From: an uncultured Collinsella sp.
Lineage (GTDB): Bacteria; Actinomycetota; Coriobacteriia; Coriobacteriales; Coriobacteriaceae
Assembly: GCA_900546775.1 (NCBI GenBank)
Contig: UREM01000046.1
Coordinates: 1-12,141 of the forward strand
DNA length: 12,141 bases
Direction of reading: 5' to 3'
A program made the translations under genes and the position numbers. The notes beneath the pieces are model-generated. The model did no database searches and was not told the origin of the DNA. It saw only the letters and a program-made list of their open reading frames with translations. Each line of letters starts with the position of its first letter. Positions within the stretch are counted from its first letter, which is position 1. Positions 1-8,808 of the stretch are shown piece after piece.

Positions 1-81
1 ACGATATGGCACCGTGGGGACACATGTATGTCAATCCTGGTCTAACAGAGCCTTATTTAATCCCCGTCCCGAAATTGAACC

Positions 82-125
82 GCCCCCTCATTTCTTGGAC
101 ATTAGAAATGAGGGGGCTTCTTTAT
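82..125 (+). terminator. Strong hairpin terminator at the left end of the IS3 relic
   Basis: Bases 82-95 pair perfectly with 104-117 (14 bp) around an 8-base loop, followed by cttcttta. This is a good rho-independent terminator on the plus strand. It lies inside the left end of the IS relic, where it would shield the element from outside transcription. Confidence 0.7.
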
Positions 126-195
126 GGACGGGAAAGTCGGACACGACGCCACGCTGAGGACTCTTGCAGCAGAGTTTTGCGACAGGGGATACGGG
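124..195 (+). pseudogene. Start of an IS3-family orfA, truncated
   Basis: A short frame opens with ATG at 124 and reads MDGKVGHDATLRTLAAEF and then CDRGYG before turning into low-complexity, Gly/Arg/Pro-rich translation. Its place just inside the left IS end, and a helix-like start resembling the N-terminal helix-turn-helix of IS3 OrfA proteins, suggest the beginning of orfA. The similarity is short, so this is an inference from position as much as sequence. The frame does not match that of the orfB tail, as expected for two reading frames joined by a deletion. Confidence 0.35.
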
Positions 196-277
196 CGCAC
201 CGAAGGCCGAAGGGCGCCCGGACCCGGCCGGGGCCGGCGGCGCGCGAGGGCGAGCTCTTGCGACGGAGCTGCTGCCC

Positions 278-442
278 GGGCGCCTGAAGGACGAGTTCTA
301 CAGGAACCGGACGTGGCGGAGCTTCGAGGAGTTCAAGCGGGACCTCCACGCCTACACCGTTCACTGGAACAAGAGGAGGCAGGTTAAGCAAAAGGGACTG
401 ACCCCGGAGGAGTTCCGGAATCAGTCCCCATGTGCGGCATAG
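278..442 (+). pseudogene. C-terminal remnant of IS3-family transposase (orfB)
   Basis: The translation starts GRLKDEFYRNRTWRSFEEF and ends PEEFRNQ before a short tail and TAG at 440-442. This is the recognisable C-terminal end of the IS3/IS150 integrase-like transposase, the part after the last catalytic Glu region (K-x-E-x-F followed by the Y/F-N-x-R-R segment, here VHWNKRRQVKQKGLTPEEF). Only about 54 residues of a normal protein of roughly 270-300 remain. The upstream residues in the same frame are Gly/Pro/Arg-rich and do not resemble a transposase, so the join lies near 275. It is non-functional. Confidence 0.75.
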
Positions 443-528
443 GCCGCTAATTGACCCGTCTAAGTTTCGGGGCGCAGTTCATTTCAGCGCCGCCCGAGAA
501 AGCTAAACGCCTTCTGACAGGTTGTCCC

Positions 529-563
529 GGGCCGAGGGCGGCCACCTTGATCGCCCTCGGCCC
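529..563. repeat. 12-bp GC-rich hairpin between PTS gene and IS relic
   Basis: GGGCCGAGGGCG (529-540) pairs perfectly with CGCCCTCGGCCC (552-563) around an 11-base loop. It lies downstream of the PTS gene on the minus strand but has no T-run on either side. It may stop or stabilise the 3' end of that transcript, but is not a classical intrinsic terminator. Confidence 0.5.
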
Positions 564-579
564 TCACCCACCTCAACTG

Positions 580-609
580 CTCCTCAATTACATAGAGCTG
601 ATTGAGGAG
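580..609 (-). terminator. Possible 3' hairpin of the beta-glucoside operon
   Basis: CTCCTCAAT (580-588) pairs with ATTGAGGAG (601-609) with a 12-base loop, nine bases past the PTS stop codon on the minus strand. No T-run follows, so it may be a transcript-end stabiliser instead of an intrinsic terminator. Confidence 0.35.
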
Positions 610-617
610 GGCGCAAG

Positions 618-2066
618 CTAGTGGGCGCCTTCCTCCTCGTCGTTGGGTCGGTAGGTGATGAACTCGATAACAAAGGCCAGGACGGCGGAGATGAGCGAGG
701 CGATGATCGCGAAGATCATGTGGGAGATCCCGGCGCCACCAGGGGTCCCGTCGATGAAGTTGAGCAGGTTGAAGACGCCGAGGCCGCCCGAGATGTACAT
801 GAGAGCGCCAGTCATTCCCACGATAGCGCCGCCCACGGCGGAGCTCAGGCATGCCACGACGAACGCGCGCTTGTTGGGGAGGGCGATGCCGTAGATGCCC
901 GGCTCGGTGACGCCGAAGAAGAAGGCGGAGATCATCGCGGGAAGGGCGATGCCGCGGAAGCGCTCGTCCTTGTTTCTGAGGTACATGGCAAAGATGACCG
1001 CTCCGAGTGCGAACCCGTGGCCGATGGTGGCGGCGAGCACGCTATCGTGGCCGAGGGTGTTCAGGTTCATGATGGAGATGGGGATGAGGCTCCAGTGGAA
1101 GCCGAAGATGACGAGGCACATCCACAGTCCGCCGACTAGGGCGCTGCCCAGGACGGAACCAACCACGGGGAGCTGGAAGATGAACGAGAACGCCGCGCTC
1201 AGCAGGTTGGTGATGAGGGTGGCCACCGGGCCGATGATGAGGTAGCCCAAGACGATGGAGACCGTCATCGTGGCGAGCGGGACAAGGAACATCTTGAGCG
1301 CAGCCGGCATCCAGCTCTTGAGCCAGCGCTCAAGGATAGAGCCGAACCACACCATGAGAAGGACGGGGATCACCGAGCTCACGTAGCCGGACACGGGCAT
1401 GATGATGGGGAGCCCGAGGGCGGTGGCGTACCACGAGAACGTGCCGGCCACGCCGAGGTCGATGCTGCCGAGCGCCTCGCCCGAGGTCAGGGCGACCATC
1501 GTCGGGTAGAGGAGCGCCACGCCGATTGCCACGCCGGTGAACTCGTTCATGCGGAACTTGCGAGCGGCACTGAACGCCAGGGCGACGGGAAGGAAGTAGA
1601 AGAAGCCGTCAGCCACGGTGTAGAGCAGCGTGTAGAGGCCGTCGTTTGCAAAGGCCGGGACGAAGTAGGTGATGAGGGCAAGCAGTCCCTTCATGATGCC
1701 TGCGGCGGCAAGCGGTCCCAGGATGGGCTGGAAGATGCCAGAGATGAGGTCGATGATGATGAAGGCAACGGTCTTATCGCCCTGGGGCTCGTCGTCGGCG
1801 CTTGCGCCGCCCGAGAAGTTGCCGGCCTCCAGGACCGCGTCGTAGACGTCCTCGACGATGTTGCCCACGACCACCTGGTACTGGCCGTTGGCCTGGATGA
1901 CCTGGATGACGCCCTTGAGGGCCTCGATCTTGGCCGTGTTGGCGCGGGACTCGTCCTTGAGTTTGAAGCGCACGCGCGTGATGCAGTGCGCGACGCTGGC
2001 GACGTTCTCGGCGCCGCCTACGTTCTCGAGTATGGATCTGGCCAGGTCGTCGTATTTTTCTGCCAT
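618..2066 (-). CDS. Beta-glucoside-type PTS permease, EIIBC without EIIA
   Basis: This 482-residue membrane protein imports a beta-glucoside and phosphorylates it using the phosphoenolpyruvate phosphotransferase system. Residues 1-80 form the EIIB domain, with the phospho-accepting Cys28 in HCITRVRF. Residues about 100-470 form the EIIC channel: many hydrophobic segments starting at IIDLISGIFQPILGPL, GFHW at 322-325, and the signature GVTEPGIYGIALPNK at 385-399 with Glu388. The tail is short and acidic-polar (NDEEEGAH). The C-terminal EIIA domain found in BglF-type proteins (about 620 residues) is absent; the architecture and length match AscF-type EIIBC, so EIIA must come from another gene. 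AAGGAGA precedes the ATG. It follows the GH1 gene by 31 bases, almost certainly in one operon. The exact sugar (cellobiose, arbutin, salicin or similar) cannot be read from the sequence. Confidence 0.93.
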   Translation of the reverse strand: MAEKYDDLARSILENVGGAENVASVAHCITRVRFKLKDESRANTAKIEALKGVIQVIQANGQYQVVVGNIVEDVYDAVLEAGNFSGGASADDEPQGDKTVAFIIIDLISGIFQPILGPLAAAGIMKGLLALITYFVPAFANDGLYTLLYTVADGFFYFLPVALAFSAARKFRMNEFTGVAIGVALLYPTMVALTSGEALGSIDLGVAGTFSWYATALGLPIIMPVSGYVSSVIPVLLMVWFGSILERWLKSWMPAALKMFLVPLATMTVSIVLGYLIIGPVATLITNLLSAAFSFIFQLPVVGSVLGSALVGGLWMCLVIFGFHWSLIPISIMNLNTLGHDSVLAATIGHGFALGAVIFAMYLRNKDERFRGIALPAMISAFFFGVTEPGIYGIALPNKRAFVVACLSSAVGGAIVGMTGALMYISGGLGVFNLLNFIDGTPGGAGISHMIFAIIASLISAVLAFVIEFITYRPNDEEEGAH

Positions 2067-2097
2067 TATTTTCTCCTTAGTGATATTGCCCGGGTGG

Positions 2098-4794
<2,697 letters not shown>

Positions 4795-4832
4795 CTAGCG
4801 CCCAGAAAAGTCCACGCGTTTTTAGACTGGGA

Positions 4833-4862
4833 CAAAGTACTACAACAGGTGAGATTCCGTCA
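4833..4862 (-). promoter_or_regulatory. Candidate promoter upstream of the EamA leader terminator
   Basis: On the minus strand TTGACG lies about 18 bases before TACTTT. The -35 is a near-consensus hexamer; the -10 is weaker. Transcription from here would give a leader of roughly 75-90 bases ending at the terminator at 4749-4784, or read on into the EamA gene. Confidence 0.4.
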
Positions 4863-4947
4863 AGAAAAACCGAAGAAAAAAGTGAGCCTCTGCCCGCCGT
4901 ACCTGTAGCGGTCGTTTCCCCGAACGGGGCGGTGCTGTTGGGGGCTG

Positions 4948-5002
4948 TCTCGATCTGTAACAGTTAGGGGTCAAAAGTGGGTCTAGATGTTACAGATTGA
5001 GA
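4948..5002. repeat. 15-bp imperfect inverted repeat with 25-base loop
   Basis: TCTCGATCTGTAACA (4948-4962) pairs with TGTTACAGATTGAGA (4988-5002); 14 pairs are Watson-Crick and one is G-T. The loop is 25 bases. There is no T-run on either side, so it is not a terminator. It could be an operator, a structured leader or one copy of a dispersed intergenic repeat. Confidence 0.65.
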
Positions 5003-5032
5003 TTGTTGAGGATGGGTGAGGGTAGCTAATTC

Positions 5033-5092
5033 GGACGGGGCTATTTTAGCTACCCTGCAAGTGGGGTAGCTAAAATAGCCCCGTCCCTTTTT
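5033..5092 (+). terminator. Very strong plus-strand terminator ahead of the DJ-1 gene
   Basis: Bases 5033-5055 pair perfectly with 5064-5086 (23 bp) around an 8-base loop, followed by CTTTTT. No plus-strand gene lies upstream within about 4.5 kb except the IS relic. The stem is therefore either a leader attenuator, the end of a small RNA, or a relic of a lost gene. The 5' arm can also pair with 5019-5029. Confidence 0.85.
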
Positions 5093-5111
5093 AAACAATG
5101 GAAAATCGAGC

Positions 5112-5147
5112 GTGGCAAGCGGAGGTCTTCGGGGTATAAGACGGCTA
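5112..5147 (+). promoter_or_regulatory. Candidate promoter of the DJ-1/maf pair
   Basis: TATAAG (5135-5140) lies 17 bases after GTGGCA (5112-5117). The -10 is good and the -35 weak. A start near 5147 would leave a leader of about 30 bases. The position downstream of the terminator at 5033-5092 would shield the operon from read-through. Confidence 0.4.
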
Positions 5148-5176
5148 ATTGTATGCCGCCCATGAAAGGAGCCCTC

Positions 5177-5719
5177 ATGCCCAGCGTTGCCGTTCTCGCC
5201 GCCGATGGCTTTGAAACTATTGAATGCTTGACCATGGTCGATGTCATGCGTCGCGGCGGCGTGCGTGCCACGCTCGTCTCGATCATGCCCACGCGTGAGG
5301 TCGTAAGCTCGCTGCAGATCCCCGTGACCTGCGATGCGCTCTTTGATGAGATCAACTTTGACGAGTACGACTGCGTCGTGCTGCCCGGCGGCCTGCCCGG
5401 TGCCACCAACCTGCGCGCCGATCAGCGCGTCTGCGACGTGGTCTGCGAGTTCGCCGCGACCAAGCACGTTGCCGCCATCTGCGCCGCCCCGTTTATCCTG
5501 GGCGAGCTCGACCTACTCGAGGGGCGCCAGGCCACGTGCTTCCCTGGCTTTGAGAAAAGCTTCCCCGAAGGCGCCTATACCGGCGAGAAGGTTACGCAAG
5601 ACGGCAACATCATCACCGCCAGCGGCATGGCCCAGTCGCTCCCCTTTGCGCTTGAGCTGCTGCGCACACTCGCCGGCGACAAGGCCGTCGAGAAGGTCGC
5701 CGAGGGCATTCAGCTATGA
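5177..5719 (+). CDS. DJ-1/PfpI-family protein (ThiJ/YajL-like)
   Basis: A 180-residue cytoplasmic protein of the DJ-1/PfpI superfamily. The catalytic Cys102 sits in the nucleophile elbow AAICAAPFILGE (99-110), and Glu16 in GFETIECLTMVDVMRRGG matches DJ-1 Glu18. The ending (DGNIITASGMAQSLPFALEL) matches DJ-1 and YajL across the whole length. The residue matching DJ-1 His126 appears to be Phe (CFPGF). Members of this branch are linked to oxidative or glyoxal stress and protein or nucleotide repair, though the exact reaction is debated. I start at 5177 because AAAGGAG precedes it at normal spacing; an in-frame ATG at 5153 lacks such a site. Its stop overlaps the maf start as ATGA, so the two are translationally coupled. 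Confidence 0.9.
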   Translation: MPSVAVLAADGFETIECLTMVDVMRRGGVRATLVSIMPTREVVSSLQIPVTCDALFDEINFDEYDCVVLPGGLPGATNLRADQRVCDVVCEFAATKHVAAICAAPFILGELDLLEGRQATCFPGFEKSFPEGAYTGEKVTQDGNIITASGMAQSLPFALELLRTLAGDKAVEKVAEGIQL

Positions 5720-6297
5720 TTTTGGCTTCGCAATCACCGCGCCGCATCGAGTTGATGCGCGAGGCGGGCTATGACATTCACGTGATTCCCGCAGATATCG
5801 ACGAAACGCCTTTTGATGGCGAGGCCCCGCTTACGCTCGTTGAACGCTTAGCACGCGCCAAAGCCGCCTCCGTTGCCGCCGAGCATGCCGAGCCCAACGA
5901 ACTGACCGTCGCGGCCGATACTATTGTCACCTTCGATGGCAAGATTCTGGGCAAGCCGGCAACCGAGGACGAGGCGCGCACCATGCTCCGCGAGCTTTCG
6001 GGCCGCACGCACCAGGTCGCAACCGGCGTCTGCATCGTTAAGGCAGGCGACACGGCCGCTCCGCATGCCGCCGAGAGCCTGTCGTTTGTCGATGTGACCG
6101 ACGTGACGTTCTATGAGCTTACCGAAGAGCAGATCGAGCGCTATGTTGCCTCCGGCGAACCCATGGACAAGGCCGGGGCCTACGGCATCCAAGGCACAGG
6201 CGGCCGCATGCTTGTGCACGATATTTCGGGTGACTTCTACAACGTGGTGGGCTTGCCCATCGCTCGCGTCGCACGCGCGATTCAAAAACTCTCGTAA
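5716..6297 (+). CDS. maf: Maf-family nucleoside triphosphate pyrophosphatase
   Basis: A 193-residue cytoplasmic house-cleaning enzyme that hydrolyses nucleoside triphosphates to monophosphate and pyrophosphate. It carries the Maf signatures ASQSPRR (4-10), AADTIV with the catalytic Asp68 (66-71), GKP (79-81), DKAGAYGIQG (151-160) and NVVGLPIARV. The IQG form points to the YhdE-type branch acting on dTTP, UTP and modified bases; that subtype is inferred. Length is normal. It starts inside the end of the DJ-1 gene (ATGA overlap), so expression depends on that gene. Members are implicated in keeping modified nucleotides out of nucleic acids, and some in division arrest. Confidence 0.93.
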   Translation: MILASQSPRRIELMREAGYDIHVIPADIDETPFDGEAPLTLVERLARAKAASVAAEHAEPNELTVAADTIVTFDGKILGKPATEDEARTMLRELSGRTHQVATGVCIVKAGDTAAPHAAESLSFVDVTDVTFYELTEEQIERYVASGEPMDKAGAYGIQGTGGRMLVHDISGDFYNVVGLPIARVARAIQKLS

Positions 6298-6305
6298 TTG
6301 CATCT

Positions 6306-6338
6306 GGCGCTGGTTATCCCCCAGCGCCTACAATTTTG
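6306..6338 (+). terminator. Weak terminator after maf
   Basis: GGCGCTGG (6306-6313) pairs with CCAGCGCC (6321-6328), followed by tacaattttg. The stem is sound but the T-run is interrupted, so read-through into the peptidase gene is possible. A second small hairpin (CCGGGC 6359-6364 with GCCCGG 6370-6375) follows in the leader of that gene. Confidence 0.4.
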
Positions 6339-6398
6339 CCGTACCGTACGGATCCCGACCGGGCATAAGGCCCGGCGGAAAACCGATAGGAGTAAAAC

Positions 6399-7400
6399 AT
6401 GGACACACTGCTCGAAGCCATCGATGTTTGCAATGTCGATGGCTTTTGCTTTGGCAACTATACGGACGAGGAGGCTGGCACCGGCTGCACCGTAATCGTG
6501 GCGCCCGAGGGTGCCACCGGTGGCGTTGACGTACGTGGTGGCGCCCCCGCTTCGCGTGAGACCGACCTGCTGCGTCCCGAAAACACCGTCGATAAGGTCC
6601 ACGCCGTCTGCCTTTCGGGCGGATCGGCCTTTGGCCTCGAGGCTGCAAGCGGCGTGGCCCGCGAACTCGAGAGCCGCGGCATTGGTCTGCCCGTCGGCCC
6701 CACGCAGGTGCCCATCGTGTGCTCCAGCTGTATCTTCGACCTTGCCTTTGGCGACCCCACCGTTCGCCCCGACATTGAGGCCGGCATCGCCGCCGTGCGC
6801 GAGGCGCTCGACAACACCCCCACCATGCTCGAGCAAGGCAATGTGGGCGCCGGCACCGGTGCCACCGTAGGTAAGCTCATGGGCCCTGCCACCTGCATGA
6901 AGGCCGGCCTTGGCGCTGCCGCCGTGGCGCTCGGCCCCATCAAGGTGGGCGCCGTGGTCTCGGTCAACGCCTGCGGCAACGTTGTCGACCCCCTCACCGG
7001 CGAGTGGGTCGCCGGCATGCGCGCCTCAGCCGATAGCGACCAAATCGTCGATATGGAACTCGCAGCCTTTGCCGCCGCCGGATCCATGCAGATGCCGCTC
7101 GACCGCACCAACACCACCATCAGCTGCATCGTCACCAACGTGGAACTCACTAAGGCACAAGCCACCAAGGTCTCCCAGATGGCCGCAGACGCCTACGCAC
7201 ACGCCATCCGTCCCACGCACACCACCAACGACGGCGACACCATCTACACCCTCGCCAGCGGCAAACTGGGCGCCCAGGCAAACGCCGCCGTTCCCCTAGA
7301 CCTGCTGGGCATGCTCGCCGTAAGGGCTTTGCAAACCGCCATCGTAAACGGAGCCAAAACCGCCAAAACCTCCCACGGCATCCCCGGCGCCGCGAAGTAA
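6399..7400 (+). CDS. P1-family (DmpA-like) self-processing peptidase
   Basis: A 333-residue member of peptidase family S58 (P1/DmpA), related to D-aminopeptidase DmpA and the nylon-oligomer hydrolase NylC. These N-terminal-nucleophile enzymes cut themselves in two and then use the freed Ser/Thr to hydrolyse amide bonds. Visible signatures are CLSGGSAFGLEAA (71-83), GNVGAGTGATVGKL (147-160), and the probable self-cleavage site Asn238/Thr239 in DRTNTTISCIVTN, followed by the typical LTKAQATKVSQMAADAYA and HTTNDGDTIYTLASG. The Asn-Thr cut is by analogy with NylC. No signal peptide is seen, so it should be cytoplasmic. TAGGAG precedes the ATG. It sits 101 bases after maf on the same strand. The natural substrate is unknown. 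Confidence 0.9.
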   Translation: MDTLLEAIDVCNVDGFCFGNYTDEEAGTGCTVIVAPEGATGGVDVRGGAPASRETDLLRPENTVDKVHAVCLSGGSAFGLEAASGVARELESRGIGLPVGPTQVPIVCSSCIFDLAFGDPTVRPDIEAGIAAVREALDNTPTMLEQGNVGAGTGATVGKLMGPATCMKAGLGAAAVALGPIKVGAVVSVNACGNVVDPLTGEWVAGMRASADSDQIVDMELAAFAAAGSMQMPLDRTNTTISCIVTNVELTKAQATKVSQMAADAYAHAIRPTHTTNDGDTIYTLASGKLGAQANAAVPLDLLGMLAVRALQTAIVNGAKTAKTSHGIPGAAK

Positions 7401-7414
7401 TCTCACTCGTCCGC

Positions 7415-7539
7415 CGGTCGGAGGCGGGCGGGCATTACGTTTGCTGCTCTACAGTCCTATGCAAGACGAAGGCCACATTAAGTGGCCTTCTTTGCATGCG
7501 GAACTCGCGACAAACGTAATGCCCGCCCGCCTCCGACCG
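7415..7539 (+). repeat. Nested-palindrome element, copy 1 (downstream of the peptidase gene)
   Basis: A 125-base element starting 14 bases past the P1 peptidase stop. The outer arms (7415-7443 and 7511-7539) pair perfectly over 29 bp. Inside, in order: ACAGTCCT (7451-7458), ATGCAA pairing with TTGCAT (7459-7464 / 7492-7497), a 9-bp hairpin GAAGGCCAC/GTGGCCTTC (7468-7476 / 7482-7490) with loop ATTAA, and TGCGGAACT (7497-7505). AGTCC can also pair with GGAACT with one bulged A. The same motifs in the same order occur on the minus strand at 7744-7635. The inner hairpin followed by CTTCTTTG may also end the peptidase transcript. It could be a structured 3'-UTR RNA, a small RNA or a mobile DNA hairpin. 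Confidence 0.75.
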
Positions 7540-7561
7540 ACTTCCAACCTTATTCTTTTCA

Positions 7562-7609
7562 GCTCAGGCCCCTGTGTACCGCGCGTCTAAGGTCTTCAAA
7601 TTCAACTAA
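7562..7609 (+). pseudogene. 3'-end relic of a second glycosyltransferase-like gene
   Basis: On the plus strand this stretch reads AQAPVYRASKVFKFN followed by TAA at 7607-7609. The functional glycosyltransferase on the other strand ends LYRLASKIFKFN-stop. At the DNA level 7589-7610 is an inverted copy of 7776-7797 (21 of 22 bases pair by Watson-Crick rules, one G-T). Only about a dozen codons are recognisable; upstream lies copy 1 of the nested palindrome. It is either the tail of a lost paralogue or a local inverted duplication of the glycosyltransferase end. Confidence 0.5.
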
Positions 7610-7634
7610 CCTGACAATCGATTCTTATAGCAGA

Positions 7635-7744
7635 GGCCCCTTGGCCTTTAGTTTGATACAAGTTCCGCACGAGCCGGAAAGCACTTAATGTGCTTTCCGT
7701 GCGAGCAGGACTGTTCGCAGTAGCAAACTAAAGGCCAAGGGGCC
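7635..7744 (-). repeat. Nested-palindrome element, copy 2 (downstream of the glycosyltransferase gene)
   Basis: A 110-base element starting 32 bases past the glycosyltransferase stop, read on the minus strand. The outer arms (7744-7724 and 7655-7635) pair perfectly over 21 bp but differ in sequence from those of copy 1, apart from the inner ends GTTTG...CAAAC. Inside, in the same order as copy 1: ACAGTCCT (7714-7707), a 10-bp hairpin CGGAAAGCAC/GTGCTTTCCG with loop ATTAA (7699-7675), and TGCGGAACT (7669-7661). The apical 11 bases CACATTAAGTG are identical in both copies. Paired regions vary while unpaired motifs are conserved. Confidence 0.75.
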
Positions 7745-7776
7745 CAGTCAACCTAACAGCAGCGATTACTCGGCAG

Positions 7777-8808
7777 TTAGTTGAATTTGAAGATCTTTGA
7801 GGCAAGACGGTATAGGCCGAGTGTGGTTTTGTCTCCGGCACGACCGCGGAGGTTAGTGAAGAAGCCGACCACACCGTAACGTGCACGACGATACATACGC
7901 TCGTCATAGGCCTTCAAATCATTCCACAGCGTCTTCAGGCGCTCATCGGCACAATCCTCGTCGGAAAGCTTGGTGAGCACCGAGCAGATCGCCATCATCA
8001 TGGTGAAGTAGCCCATCATGTACGAACGCAGACGCGACGACTCGACATCGCTGTACAGGTGGTACGACTCCATCATGATACGCGTAACACGGAACTGCTG
8101 GTCCAGACGCTTGACCATCGTGGCCTCGTTGACACTCTGGCCCTCGCGACCGATAAAGTAGCGATAGAGGTCGATCTCGGCGTAGTACATGGTCTTACAA
8201 CGCGGCAGCGGCACGTAGGCGTAGATGTTGTCCACATAGAACGTGTGCGGCGGCATGGGCAGGCTGGACTCGCGCAGCACATCCGTGCGATAGCACAGGC
8301 TGTGCATGAGCAGATTCTGGTCCAAACGGAAATGGCCGATCTGGTCCCAGGTAAAGATCTTTTTTCGAGGCAGGGCAAACTTGTAACCAATGGCCGTATG
8401 CGTACCCTCGTAAACCTTCTCGTACACGTAGTTCGAGATAAACAGGTCAACGCGCTGGTCGCGCTCTTCAAAGCCGCGCAGAATCGACAGCATGGTCGAA
8501 AGGGCAGCGCCGTCAAGCCAGTCGTCCGAGTCGACGACCTTGTAGTAGGTGCCCTGCGCCTCGCGCAGACCCGAAAGGACGGCAATACCGTGGCCGCCAT
8601 TCTCCTGGTGCACCGCGCGGATGATTCCAGGATAACGGGCCTCCCACTCGTCGGCCTTGGCGGCCGTCTCATCCTTGGAGCCGTCGTCCACCACGATAAT
8701 CTCGATATCGGTGGCGTAATTGCTCCCCTCCAAGATGGAGGTGATGCAATGGTCCATGTCCTTGGCGGCGTTATACGAGGGAATACCGAATGTTATGACT
8801 TTATGCAT
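7777..8808 (-). CDS. Family 2 glycosyltransferase
   Basis: A 343-residue GT-A-fold glycosyltransferase that would transfer a sugar from a nucleotide donor during surface polysaccharide synthesis, at the inner face of the membrane. The N-terminal domain has FGIPSYNAAKDMDHCI, the donor-binding IIVVDDGSKDET (Asp41-Asp42) and the metal-binding DSDDWLDG (Asp93-Asp96). ENGGHGIAVLSGLREAQG is typical of GT2. The C-terminal half (about 130-343) is not recognisable and has no clear membrane segment. I chose ATG 8808, which puts FGIPSYN at the usual distance; it overlaps the end of glf by 8 bases. An in-frame ATG at 8826 is also possible; neither has a clear ribosome binding site, so coupling to glf translation is likely. 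A role with UDP-galactofuranose is suggested by the neighbour but not shown. Confidence 0.85.
   Translation of the reverse strand: MHKVITFGIPSYNAAKDMDHCITSILEGSNYATDIEIIVVDDGSKDETAAKADEWEARYPGIIRAVHQENGGHGIAVLSGLREAQGTYYKVVDSDDWLDGAALSTMLSILRGFEERDQRVDLFISNYVYEKVYEGTHTAIGYKFALPRKKIFTWDQIGHFRLDQNLLMHSLCYRTDVLRESSLPMPPHTFYVDNIYAYVPLPRCKTMYYAEIDLYRYFIGREGQSVNEATMVKRLDQQFRVTRIMMESYHLYSDVESSRLRSYMMGYFTMMMAICSVLTKLSDEDCADERLKTLWNDLKAYDERMYRRARYGVVGFFTNLRGRAGDKTTLGLYRLASKIFKFN

Larger units (their letters stand above)
76..481 (+). mobile_element. Internally deleted IS3/IS150-like insertion sequence
   Basis: A 406-base relic of an IS3-family element. Its right end, read on the opposite strand from 481, begins TGAACTGCGCCCC and continues through CTTAGAC. 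Its left end at 76 begins TGAACCGCCCCC and continues through CTTGGAC. These are imperfect terminal inverted repeats of the TG...CA type expected for this family. Inside are a left-end hairpin, the first codons of an orfA-like frame (from 124) and the last 54 codons of orfB (278-442). Everything between, including the DDE catalytic core, is missing, so the copy cannot move by itself. No convincing target-site duplication is visible (aaat on the left, tttc on the right). The right boundary is better supported than the left. Confidence 0.6.

Noticed and set aside
1..75. Coding or regulatory content left of the IS3 relic
   Set aside because: Too short and featureless; a frame from 6 only reads into the IS relic.
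7482..7688. A 68-codon frame through the palindromic region
   Set aside because: It crosses arms of both nested palindromes, lacks a ribosome binding site and resembles no protein.
7415..7744. Integron attC sites or a CRISPR array
   Set aside because: The inner ends GTTTG/CAAAC do not fit the attC core consensus, there is no integrase, and two inverted nested hairpins are not spaced direct repeats.
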